In this document: one piece after another, positions 1 through 5,068 of the stretch
How positions within the stretch are numbered: position 1 is the first letter of the stretch
Layout of the letters: every line of letters starts with the position of its first letter
From: Enterocloster bolteae
GTDB taxonomy: Bacteria > Bacillota_A > Clostridia > Lachnospirales > Lachnospiraceae
Length of the DNA stretch: 5,068 bases
Assembly (NCBI GenBank): GCA_021769025.1
Contig: JAETTS010000223.1
Span: 1-5,068, forward strand
Direction of reading: 5' to 3'
Program-made: the position numbers and the translations under genes
The notes under the pieces: generated by a model
Told to the model about the DNA's origin: nothing
Seen by the model: only the letters and a program-made list of their open reading frames with translations
The model's database searches: none

Positions 1-662
1 TGTTGGAGAAGTTGTACCGCAATCTGGTAGAACATAGGGCGGATATCAGCGCCTGCGCAGCTTACGGTATAGACATAAAGACTGGGCCTGCCTGTACCTA
101 TTCAGGCAGGGAGGCAATTGACTGTCTGGCACTGGGGATGCCTTTTAACCATGTTCCCTGGGGGAAGCTTTATCCGGCCCAGCTGGTGAAGAGGTATCCC
201 TTTGACGAGGCTGTTTTCTACAGTGAAGACCTGCTATTTTTGTATCAGATCATGAAACATGTAAAACGTGTATGCTATTTTCCAGAGAAATTGTACCATT
301 ACACTGCCAGAGAGGGCAGCCAGGTACAGAGTGGAGTGGATGAGCGGAAGATGACAGCCCTTCCAGTCCAAAAGTCTGTGTGCCAGGATGCTGCCACCTA
401 TGTTCCGGAGGCACTGCCAGGATTTCGGAAGCTGGCTCTGGACACAGATCGGTGTCTGGCTGTGCTGGCAGTGAAAAACGGTACAAAAGGAGATTGTTCC
501 CAATATCTGAAACGGCTTCAGAAGGATATTCGCAGCCATTTTGACTGGAAGGCCCTGGCTCTCTTTTCACGGAGGAAAGACAGGGCGGCAGTCCTTATGC
601 TGTATGTCAGCACCACCCTTTTTAAGGGGATAACGAAAGGGTGGTGGAAATGGATCAGATAA
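1..662 (+). CDS. Family 2 glycosyltransferase, C-terminal part (5' end outside window)
   Basis: This is probably a cytoplasmic, membrane-associated transferase that adds a sugar to a lipid-linked surface polysaccharide unit. The reading frame is open from the left edge. The TTG at position 3 is unlikely to be the true start, because the first residues (LEKLYRNL) align with residue 101 onward of the complete paralogue downstream (LLDRLYDSM). About 100 N-terminal residues, carrying the nucleotide-sugar-binding GT-A core and the DXD motif, therefore lie outside the window. The visible part contains WGKLYPAQLV (from residue 53, counting from position 3), the SEDLLF motif near residue 74 that usually supplies the catalytic base in this family, and LYHYTAREGS. 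It ends in a basic, tryptophan-rich tail (GWWKWIR) that could touch the membrane. The TAA stop lies 11 nt inside the next gene. The sugar and acceptor cannot be told from the sequence. The family call is secure through similarity to its neighbour. Confidence 0.85.
   Translation, partial: LEKLYRNLVEHRADISACAAYGIDIKTGPACTYSGREAIDCLALGMPFNHVPWGKLYPAQLVKRYPFDEAVFYSEDLLFLYQIMKHVKRVCYFPEKLYHYTAREGSQVQSGVDERKMTALPVQKSVCQDAATYVPEALPGFRKLALDTDRCLAVLAVKNGTKGDCSQYLKRLQKDIRSHFDWKALALFSRRKDRAAVLMLYVSTTLFKGITKGWWKWIR
38..350 (+). repeat. Tandem gene duplication, copy 1 (within first glycosyltransferase)
   Basis: This stretch aligns with 988-1300 at a constant offset of 950 nt and with no net insertion or deletion. 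The first 13 bases (GGCGGATATCAGC) are identical in both copies. Over 159-350, 44 of 64 encoded residues match by hand count. The divergence shows an old duplication rather than a recent one. Confidence 0.75.
611..646 (+). promoter_or_regulatory. Hairpin covering the ribosome binding site of the second glycosyltransferase
   Basis: CACCACCCTTT (611-621) is perfectly complementary to AAAGGGTGGTG (636-646), giving an 11-bp stem that a T622-G635 wobble can extend. The right arm contains AAAGGG (636-641), the Shine-Dalgarno sequence 8 nt before the ATG at 650. The structure lies inside the end of the upstream gene. A ribosome finishing that gene at 660-662 would melt it, so the likely role is to couple translation of the two transferases. 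No T-run follows the stem, so it is not an intrinsic terminator. The pairing is seen directly; the role is inferred. Confidence 0.6.
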
Positions 663-1633
663 AACCGATGATCAGCGTGGTGGTGCCAGTATACAATGTG
701 GAAGCCTATGTGGCAAGATGCCTGGATTCGATTCTGGCACAGACATACCCCAACATGGAGATCCTGGCTGTGGATGACGGCTCTACAGACCGAAGCGGTT
801 CTGTCTGTGATGGATACAGAGACAACCGCCTCAAAGTAATCCATCTCCCAGAGAACCGGGGCCTGTCTGCTGCCAGAAACCAGGGGATCCTACGTGCACA
901 GGGAGATTACATTTGCTTTGTAGATTCTGACGATTATGTGGAGCCGGAGTTGTTGGACAGGCTGTATGACAGTATGACAGAATGGAAGGCGGATATCAGC
1001 ATCTGCAAAACCCCAGGGATAACAGGAGAGGGAGAGGAGGCCGCCTCCTATTCTCAGGTGGAAACAGTCGGCTGCCTGGCCAGGCGGAGCCCATTTCTGT
1101 GGAATGCCTGGGGGAAACTGTATCCTGCCAGGCTTGTGAAGAAGCACCTTTTTGATGAACAGGCCTTCTGCTGTGAGGATCTTTTATTTTTCTATCAGAT
1201 CCTGAAAGAAGTGAAACGGATCTGCTATCTGCCGGAAGCGTTGTATCACTATGTATACAGGGAAGGGAGCGCCATGAACAGCGGGGTGGACGAGAAGAAA
1301 TGCAGCGTTCTTTTTTCCGTTCTTCAGGCGATCTGTACCGATGCCGCTGTGAATTTTCCAGATGCAGAGGAAGGTATGCGGCAGGTGGCGGCAGATGCGG
1401 CAGTCCGCCTTGCTATGACAGCAGTGGAGGCAGGCATGGAAAGAAGGCGGACCTGGAACTTTCTGAAAGATTTTAAGACCTATATCCGGCAATATGCCAG
1501 TCCAGGAAGCCTGGCACGGTGCCAGGACAGAAAGAGTAAGACAGCCATGGTAACCCTCTATACCAGCGCAGCTTCTTTTTGGGTGTTGGCGCTTGTCTAC
1601 AGAGAGATAAAAAGGAAACGGTTTAAGAGGTAG
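650..1633 (+). CDS. Family 2 glycosyltransferase (GT-A fold), complete
   Basis: This 327-residue inverting transferase probably extends a lipid-linked polysaccharide unit on the cytoplasmic face of the membrane. Residues 7-110 form the GT-A core: ISVVVPVYN opens it, VDDGSTD (41-47) binds the nucleotide, NRGLSAARNQG (69-79) is the typical follow-on, and VDSDDYVEPELL (91-102) carries the metal-binding DXD. The C-terminal half has WGKLYP (154-159), CEDLLF (175-180) with the probable catalytic base, and LYHY (198-201). It ends in a hydrophobic stretch followed by a basic tail (REIKRKRFKR), consistent with membrane attachment. I chose ATG 650 because AAAGGG lies 8 nt upstream; GTG 641 (330 residues) and ATG 668 are alternatives. 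The gene overlaps the previous one by 13 nt and is paralogous to it. The donor sugar is not predictable. Confidence 0.9.
   Translation: MDQIKPMISVVVPVYNVEAYVARCLDSILAQTYPNMEILAVDDGSTDRSGSVCDGYRDNRLKVIHLPENRGLSAARNQGILRAQGDYICFVDSDDYVEPELLDRLYDSMTEWKADISICKTPGITGEGEEAASYSQVETVGCLARRSPFLWNAWGKLYPARLVKKHLFDEQAFCCEDLLFFYQILKEVKRICYLPEALYHYVYREGSAMNSGVDEKKCSVLFSVLQAICTDAAVNFPDAEEGMRQVAADAAVRLAMTAVEAGMERRRTWNFLKDFKTYIRQYASPGSLARCQDRKSKTAMVTLYTSAASFWVLALVYREIKRKRFKR
988..1300 (+). repeat. Tandem gene duplication, copy 2 (within second glycosyltransferase)
   Basis: This is the partner of 38-350 at an exact 950-nt offset. The best conserved block, 1109-1300, encodes the WGKLYP to GVDEKK segment, which includes the CEDLLF motif. 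The copy is too diverged at DNA level to be a recent amplification. Confidence 0.75.
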
Positions 1634-1637
1634 TCTG

Positions 1638-3149
1638 ATGGGCAGAAGGAAAGGGATTGCAAAGAATGTAACATGGATTGTTGCAGGTGAGATGCTGTTA
1701 GCAATCGTAAAGTTTGTATCCCGCCGGGTATTTGTTCTGTTGCTGGGAAAAGAATATCTGGGGATCACCGGGCTTTTTACGGATATTCTCTCCGTTCTCT
1801 CCCTTGCAGAACTGGGATTCGGGGTTTCCATCACCTACAGCCTTTACCGCCCAGTGGCAGAAGAAAACAGGGAGCTTATCAAGTCCTTGATGGGGCTGTA
1901 CCGCCGGTTTTACCAGACGGTGAGTCTCATCGTCTTCCTGGCAGGCCTGTCGTTGACTCCTTTTCTAAGTTTCTTTGTCAAGGAGATGCCAAAGAATATT
2001 CCCAATCTCTCCCTGATCTACATCCTGAATGTAGTCAATGCCAGCGCTTCCTATTGGTTTGCCTACAAGTCTGCCCTGTTGTTTGTGTATCAGAAGAAAT
2101 ATATTGAGACAGGAATCCGTGCTGTCACCACCATAGCAGCTTCCCTGGCCCAGATGGCGGTGCTTGCTCTTACAAGAGATTATGTGTGCTACCTGTCCAT
2201 CGCTATCTTGGCAACCTTGATTCAGAATATGGCTGTTTTTAGGGAGGCAGACAGACAGTATCCTTATCTTCGTGAGAAGGCCATCCGCCCTCTGCCAGGA
2301 GAGATGGTTCAGGAAATCCGCCGCAATGGGAAGGCTATGTTCCTTCACCGGGTAGGAGCGGTAGCCGTCTTCTCCACGGACAATCTTCTGACCGCCAAGT
2401 TTGCAGGCGTGGCCACAGCAGGGCTTTACTCCAATTATATCATGATACGAGGGTTTTTAAATGTTATGATTGCCGCATTGTTCGATGCCATCGCCCCTGC
2501 CATGGGAAACTACACGGTGACAGAGACAAGAGAGAACCGGCAGAAAGCCTTCGGAATCCTGTTCTTCTTCTCAGCGTGGCTCTTTGGGTGGATGAGTATC
2601 TGCCTTATCTGGCTGTATGATCCTTTTATCCGGATCTGGCTGGGAGCAGAGTATCTGCTTCCCAGGCCGGTGGTTCTCATGATCGTGGCGAATTTTTATG
2701 TCACCAGTATGCGCAATCCGGTGGTCCACACCAAAAGCGTCATGGGATTGTTCTGGGATGACCGCTTAAAGTCGATCCTGGAGGCGCTGGTCAATCTGGC
2801 AGCCTCTCTTTTCCTGGCACAGCGGTGGGGGCTTTTTGGCATCCTGGCAGGAACGTTAATCAGTACGGCAGGCCTTCCCTTCTGGGTGGAGCCGACTGTA
2901 CTTTACCGGAATGGGCTGAAGCAGAAGGTGGCCAGGTATTTTATCCGCTACGGAACGTATCTGTTGGTGACAGCGGCGGCCGGTAGCATTACAGGATGGC
3001 TCTGCCAGATGACGGAAGAAACGGTAGGTGGGTTTCTGATTAAAATGGCTCTCTGCATGGTCATTCCCAACCTGGTTTATGTGGCGGCGTACTGCAGGAT
3101 GCCAGAATTTGGCGCTTTGAAAGCATTGGCCGGGAAAAAGAAGCATTAA
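1638..3149 (+). CDS. Wzx-like polysaccharide flippase (MOP superfamily)
   Basis: This 503-residue integral membrane protein is a probable flippase that moves lipid-linked oligosaccharide units from the inner to the outer face of the membrane for capsule or exopolysaccharide assembly. About 12 hydrophobic segments can be seen, the clearest near residues 11-27, 31-50, 96-114, 122-150, 260-280, 305-325, 345-362, 398-415, 440-455 and 466-484. Family-like features are the N-terminal AELGFGVSITYSLYRPVAEE (58-77), the charged segment FSTDNLLTAKFAG around 245-257, and the C-terminal GLFWDDRLKSILEALVNL (370-387) with GILAGTLIS (401-409). Length is normal for the family. ATG 1638 sits 4 nt after the previous stop with AGAGG 7 nt upstream, so it belongs to the same operon. 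The polysaccharide exported cannot be identified. wzx is a functional analogy only, so no symbol is assigned. Confidence 0.88.
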   Translation: MGRRKGIAKNVTWIVAGEMLLAIVKFVSRRVFVLLLGKEYLGITGLFTDILSVLSLAELGFGVSITYSLYRPVAEENRELIKSLMGLYRRFYQTVSLIVFLAGLSLTPFLSFFVKEMPKNIPNLSLIYILNVVNASASYWFAYKSALLFVYQKKYIETGIRAVTTIAASLAQMAVLALTRDYVCYLSIAILATLIQNMAVFREADRQYPYLREKAIRPLPGEMVQEIRRNGKAMFLHRVGAVAVFSTDNLLTAKFAGVATAGLYSNYIMIRGFLNVMIAALFDAIAPAMGNYTVTETRENRQKAFGILFFFSAWLFGWMSICLIWLYDPFIRIWLGAEYLLPRPVVLMIVANFYVTSMRNPVVHTKSVMGLFWDDRLKSILEALVNLAASLFLAQRWGLFGILAGTLISTAGLPFWVEPTVLYRNGLKQKVARYFIRYGTYLLVTAAAGSITGWLCQMTEETVGGFLIKMALCMVIPNLVYVAAYCRMPEFGALKALAGKKKH

Positions 3150-3163
3150 GAGGCAAGAAAACT

Positions 3164-3508
3164 ATGGATAGCAAGGCTTTTGTAAATGGGTACGTCAAAG
3201 AGAAAGGGGAAAAATTGATTATGGATGGTCAAATGGGGAAACGGATCAGGAAGCTGCGGCTGAATGCCGGACTGACTCAGATGGAATTGGCGAGTATGCT
3301 CCATGTTTCAACTGCGTTGATCTCTGCTTATGAATTGGGGGAGAGGAAGCCCAGCCTGGACGTATTGGTCAGTCTGGCAGGCAGATTCAAGGTTTCTACC
3401 GATTATCTGTTGGGAATGGACAAAACCATTCCCAACAGGATGGAGGGCTTGTCCCAGGAGGAAGCCCTGGTGGTAGAGGCTCTGATCGGACTCTTCCATA
3501 AAGTTTAA
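3164..3508 (+). CDS. XRE-family helix-turn-helix transcriptional regulator
   Basis: This small DNA-binding protein has 114 residues from ATG 3164. The HTH domain spans about residues 25-84: GKRIRKLRLNAGLTQMELA, then the probable recognition helix STALISAYELG (49-59), GERKPSLDVLVSLA, and STDYLLG at the end. This is the layout of SinR- and phage-repressor-like proteins. The remaining 30 residues, ending EALVVEALIGLFHKV, form a short, probably helical tail that may dimerise; there is no sensor domain. The start is uncertain. ATG 3164 has AGAGG 10 nt upstream, but ATG 3221 has AAAGGGGA about 10 nt upstream and would give 95 residues beginning just before the conserved GKRIRKLR. It lies 14 nt after the flippase and is probably read with it, so it may regulate the polysaccharide operon, though its targets are unknown. 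The stop overlaps the convergent gene's stop. Confidence 0.88.
   Translation: MDSKAFVNGYVKEKGEKLIMDGQMGKRIRKLRLNAGLTQMELASMLHVSTALISAYELGERKPSLDVLVSLAGRFKVSTDYLLGMDKTIPNRMEGLSQEEALVVEALIGLFHKV
3204..3210 (+). promoter_or_regulatory. Alternative ribosome binding site inside the XRE gene
   Basis: AAGGGGA lies 10 nt before the in-frame ATG at 3221 (codon 20 of the long form). It is at least as good as the AGAGG at 3149-3153 that would serve ATG 3164. A start here would remove 19 polar residues that lie before the recognisable HTH domain. Confidence 0.4.
3407..3438. repeat. Perfect 13-bp inverted repeat with 6-nt loop
   Basis: CTGTTGGGAATGG (3407-3419) and CCATTCCCAACAG (3426-3438) are perfect reverse complements around ACAAAA. 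The repeat lies in the XRE coding sequence, where it encodes LLGMDKTIPNR, and begins 67 nt past the stop of the convergent peptidase gene. It could form in transcripts from either strand. No T-run follows on either strand, so a classical intrinsic terminator is not supported; an mRNA 3'-end stabiliser, a weak bidirectional terminator or a protein-binding operator are possible. Confidence 0.6.
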
Positions 3509-4578
3509 TCCCCCAGCATATTTACCACTTTTGCAGGGGTTCTGTAATACATATTGGATGTGATGATGCCGGTCTTCTCGGTGGAAGCGTGGACGATCCG
3601 TCCATTGCCGATGTAGATGGCCACATGGTTGATTCCTCCGCCTCCGCTGTAGAATACCAGATCGCCAGGCCTGGCTTCCTCCGCAGCGATAGCTCTTCCC
3701 TGGGAAGACTGGTCTGCAGCCGTACGGTTGAGATACACTCCTGCACTGTGGCTCAACACATACCTGGTGAATCCGGAACAATCCACTCCGGTATGGGGGT
3801 CATTTCCTCCATAGACATAGGCATTGCCTACAAACTGGAGGGCATACTCTACCAGGGAACTTCGGACAGCCTCCCTGCGGGCTTTTTCCGCAGCTTCAGC
3901 CTGCCGTTTGGATTCGATCATGGTTAAGTAGCTGTCATACTGGCCGGTTTTCTCCGACAGGCTGTTCTGAAGCTGGCTTAACTCTGCCTGAATTGCCTGG
4001 AAGTCCGCCGTGTTTTTTGCCATAGCGCCAGGCAGTTCCTTGGAAGTGACCCGTATGGTGGGATTGGCTGATAACTGCGCATCTCCTGGCTGATAGGAAT
4101 CCGCAGCATTCTCCATGGACGGAAGCTGGTTTGCGGTAGGATCCTGATTTTGGGGATCCGCATCGGTTAACATCTGCTGAAGCCCCAATTCCTGTCTGAT
4201 CTGGTCTTCCCTTGCCACCAACTCTTCCAGTTCCTTAAGGGTATCCCTGGTTTTCTGCTCCAGTTCCTTAAGGGCCAACTCCTGTTCTTCCCGTGCCTGT
4301 CTTAACATCTCATTTTCCTGGTCTTCCAACTCCTTCTGGGCAGCCAGAAGCTCCCATTCCCGCTCTAAGTGTTCCTTTTCTTGCTGAACCACATTTAACT
4401 GGTGGTGAGAGCCAGCAAAAAACAGGCATGTGCCTGTGAGAACCAAAAGCGCAAGAAAAAAGATAGCAAATGTCCACACAGGAGTCTTAAAATGAATGGG
4501 CTTTTTTTGAGAATGGGGAAGCAGCATAACCGTATAGTTTAAGGAAATGCGCTCCTTCTTAAATTTTTTCCATTTCAT
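3505..4578 (-). CDS. Membrane-anchored coiled-coil NlpC/P60 endopeptidase
   Basis: This 357-residue bitopic protein probably cuts peptide stems of peptidoglycan outside the membrane. Residues 1-33 are strongly basic and cytoplasmic, and contain YTVMLLPHSQKKPI, a segment resembling the N-termini of bactofilin-linked M23 peptidases. One membrane segment spans about 34-55. A charged coiled coil covers about 61-132, then a Pro/Asn/Gln-rich linker (140-185) and a second helical region (189-240). The NlpC/P60 domain is C-terminal (about 241-357), with catalytic Cys267 (VDCSGFT), His318 (INHVAIYIG) and third polar residue His330 (IVHAS), so it looks active. The coiled coils may space or self-inhibit the enzyme, as in FtsX- or PcsB-linked hydrolases (inference). 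ATG 4578 is preceded by AAGGAG 12 nt upstream. It lies 62 nt downstream of the bactofilin gene on the same strand. The membrane segment has a cysteine but no lipobox. Confidence 0.9.
   Translation of the reverse strand: MKWKKFKKERISLNYTVMLLPHSQKKPIHFKTPVWTFAIFFLALLVLTGTCLFFAGSHHQLNVVQQEKEHLEREWELLAAQKELEDQENEMLRQAREEQELALKELEQKTRDTLKELEELVAREDQIRQELGLQQMLTDADPQNQDPTANQLPSMENAADSYQPGDAQLSANPTIRVTSKELPGAMAKNTADFQAIQAELSQLQNSLSEKTGQYDSYLTMIESKRQAEAAEKARREAVRSSLVEYALQFVGNAYVYGGNDPHTGVDCSGFTRYVLSHSAGVYLNRTAADQSSQGRAIAAEEARPGDLVFYSGGGGINHVAIYIGNGRIVHASTEKTGIITSNMYYRTPAKVVNMLGD
4226..4274 (-). repeat. 16-bp direct repeat encoding an 11-residue coiled-coil repeat
   Basis: TCCAGTTCCTTAAGGG occurs at 4226-4241 and 4259-4274, exactly 33 nt apart. 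In the peptidase frame the copies encode LKELE at residues 103-107 and 114-118, so the period is 11 residues (a hendecad). This fits local duplication during growth of the coiled coil. Confidence 0.65.
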
Positions 4579-4590
4579 ATGTAATCGATT

Positions 4591-4597
4591 CTCCTTC
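4591..4597 (-). promoter_or_regulatory. Ribosome binding site of the NlpC/P60 gene
   Basis: Read on the minus strand, GAAGGAG ends 12 nt before the ATG at 4578. This is a strong Shine-Dalgarno match at slightly long spacing. The rest of the 63-base gap (4579-4641) shows no convincing promoter and no terminator, which supports co-transcription with the bactofilin gene. Confidence 0.6.
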
Positions 4598-4641
4598 TTA
4601 TCCTCAGACGAGGGAAATAAGACTGTGATTGGCGGTTACAA

Positions 4642-5068
4642 TCAGGCATGGGCTTCACTGTCCTCATCTATGTCTTCTTCAATCTTGGTAATTGCAATTT
4701 CTTCTTCCTCATCTGGAATCACACTGTCCTCATCCAGAAGCTCCTCTTCATATTCTGGTTTTAAAGAGTATGGGTATCGTCCCGTGTCTTCCGGCTCCAT
4801 CTTAGGGATGGAGGGGCGGGAGGAATTGTCATCCTCAGACACGTCCATCGTACAGTTTCCTTTAAACGAAGCGCCCTCGTCGATTACCAGGGTCTTGGTA
4901 AACAGATCGCCAAGTACGCGGCCGGTTCCAGTGATCTCGATTTTGGATTCCGCCTTGATATTTCCATACACGGTTCCGGCAATCAGGATATCCACAGCCT
5001 TGATATCTCCCCGGATCACGCCATGTTCTCCGATAATAACTGTGTTTTCAGATAAAATCTTTCCCTGC
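4642..5068 (-). CDS. Bactofilin (polymer-forming cytoskeletal protein), 5' end outside window
   Basis: Bactofilins self-assemble into membrane-associated filaments that position cell-wall enzymes. The frame is open to the right edge, giving 141 visible residues. A GTG at 5019 is rejected as the start because the conserved first rung, SENTVIIGEHGVIRGDI, lies upstream of it in the same frame. Visible residues 7-74 show the beta-helical repeat pattern: GDIKAVDILIAGTVYGNI, then GTGRVLGDL, then LVIDEGASFKGNCTM. The last 67 residues are a disordered-looking acidic tail with 26 Asp/Glu against 5 Lys/Arg, including DEEEE and EEDIDEDSE. Such tails vary between bactofilins; this one is long and very acidic. 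Only a short N-terminal part is probably missing. The gene lies just upstream of, and in line with, the NlpC/P60 endopeptidase gene, which is likely its client. The promoter must lie beyond the window edge. Confidence 0.9.
   Translation of the reverse strand, partial: QGKILSENTVIIGEHGVIRGDIKAVDILIAGTVYGNIKAESKIEITGTGRVLGDLFTKTLVIDEGASFKGNCTMDVSEDDNSSRPSIPKMEPEDTGRYPYSLKPEYEEELLDEDSVIPDEEEEIAITKIEEDIDEDSEAHA

Noticed and set aside
1074..1085. Twelve-bp palindrome GCCTGGCCAGGC, with a related one (GCCAGGCCTGGC) at 3664-3675
   Set aside because: Both lie in coding sequence and reflect the very common CTG/GCC/AGG codon combinations of this genome. Two related copies do not make a convincing uptake or chi-like signal.
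1184..1834. 216-codon open frame on the minus strand, opposite the second transferase and the flippase start
   Set aside because: It lies antisense to two well-supported genes, is rich in Cys, His and Pro, shows no recognisable domain and spans a gene boundary. It is a shadow of plus-strand codon use.
3510..3540. Possible terminator after the XRE gene (CCCCC at 3510-3514 with GGGG at 3536-3539)
   Set aside because: The stem is only four to six imperfect pairs with a long loop, and no T-run follows.
3589..3927. 112-codon plus-strand open frame opposite the NlpC/P60 domain
   Set aside because: It is antisense to the catalytic Cys/His motifs of a clear enzyme and has no domain of its own.
4411..4479. 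Lipobox in the peptidase membrane segment (Cys51)
   Set aside because: The residues before the cysteine are T-G-T, not a lipobox, and a basic 33-residue cytoplasmic tail precedes the segment, so a plain membrane anchor fits better.
4579..4641. Internal promoter between the bactofilin and peptidase genes (TTGTAA followed by TTATTT on the minus strand)
   Set aside because: The spacing is only about 15 nt and both hexamers match poorly.
4795..4813. Seven-bp hairpin CTCCATC/GATGGAG in the bactofilin tail
   Set aside because: It is short, lies inside coding sequence, has no T-run, and is expected by chance in a window of this size.

Overview
The window looks like a chromosomal segment from a Gram-positive Clostridia-type bacterium, most likely a gut Lachnospiraceae relative. 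The grounds are roughly balanced base composition with heavy CTG/GCA/CAG/GGA codon use, strong GGAG-like ribosome binding sites, tightly packed genes, and a bactofilin beside a membrane-anchored peptidoglycan hydrolase. The genus is an inference; nothing in the window fixes it.

Left half, plus strand: the end of a surface-polysaccharide operon. It holds the C-terminal two thirds of a family 2 glycosyltransferase (cut by the left edge), a complete paralogous family 2 glycosyltransferase, and a Wzx-like polysaccharide flippase of the MOP superfamily. The two transferases are tandem duplicates in a constant 950-nt register. They overlap by 13 nt, and an 11-bp perfect hairpin covers the second gene's Shine-Dalgarno sequence, which suggests translational coupling. 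The flippase follows after 4 nt. A small XRE-type DNA-binding protein follows the flippase after 14 nt and is probably co-transcribed.

Right half, minus strand: a two-gene cell-envelope module reading towards the polysaccharide operon. The upstream gene, cut by the right edge, is a bactofilin (polymer-forming cytoskeletal protein) with a long acidic tail. The downstream gene, 62 nt further on, is a bitopic membrane protein with a basic cytoplasmic N-terminus, one membrane segment, coiled coils and a C-terminal NlpC/P60 cysteine endopeptidase. A bactofilin scaffold placing a wall hydrolase is a known theme, usually with an M23 metallopeptidase; here the enzyme is NlpC/P60.

The two transcription units converge with no intergenic space. 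The stop codons of the XRE gene and the peptidase gene overlap in a shared TTAA, and no classical terminator is visible. A perfect 13-bp inverted repeat inside the XRE coding sequence is the strongest secondary structure near the junction. There is no gene-free stretch over 300 bases; the largest gap is the 63 bases between the bactofilin and peptidase genes. I saw no RNA gene, CRISPR array, insertion sequence or attachment site. The most interesting features are the bactofilin/NlpC-P60 pair and the ribosome-binding-site hairpin between the two glycosyltransferases.
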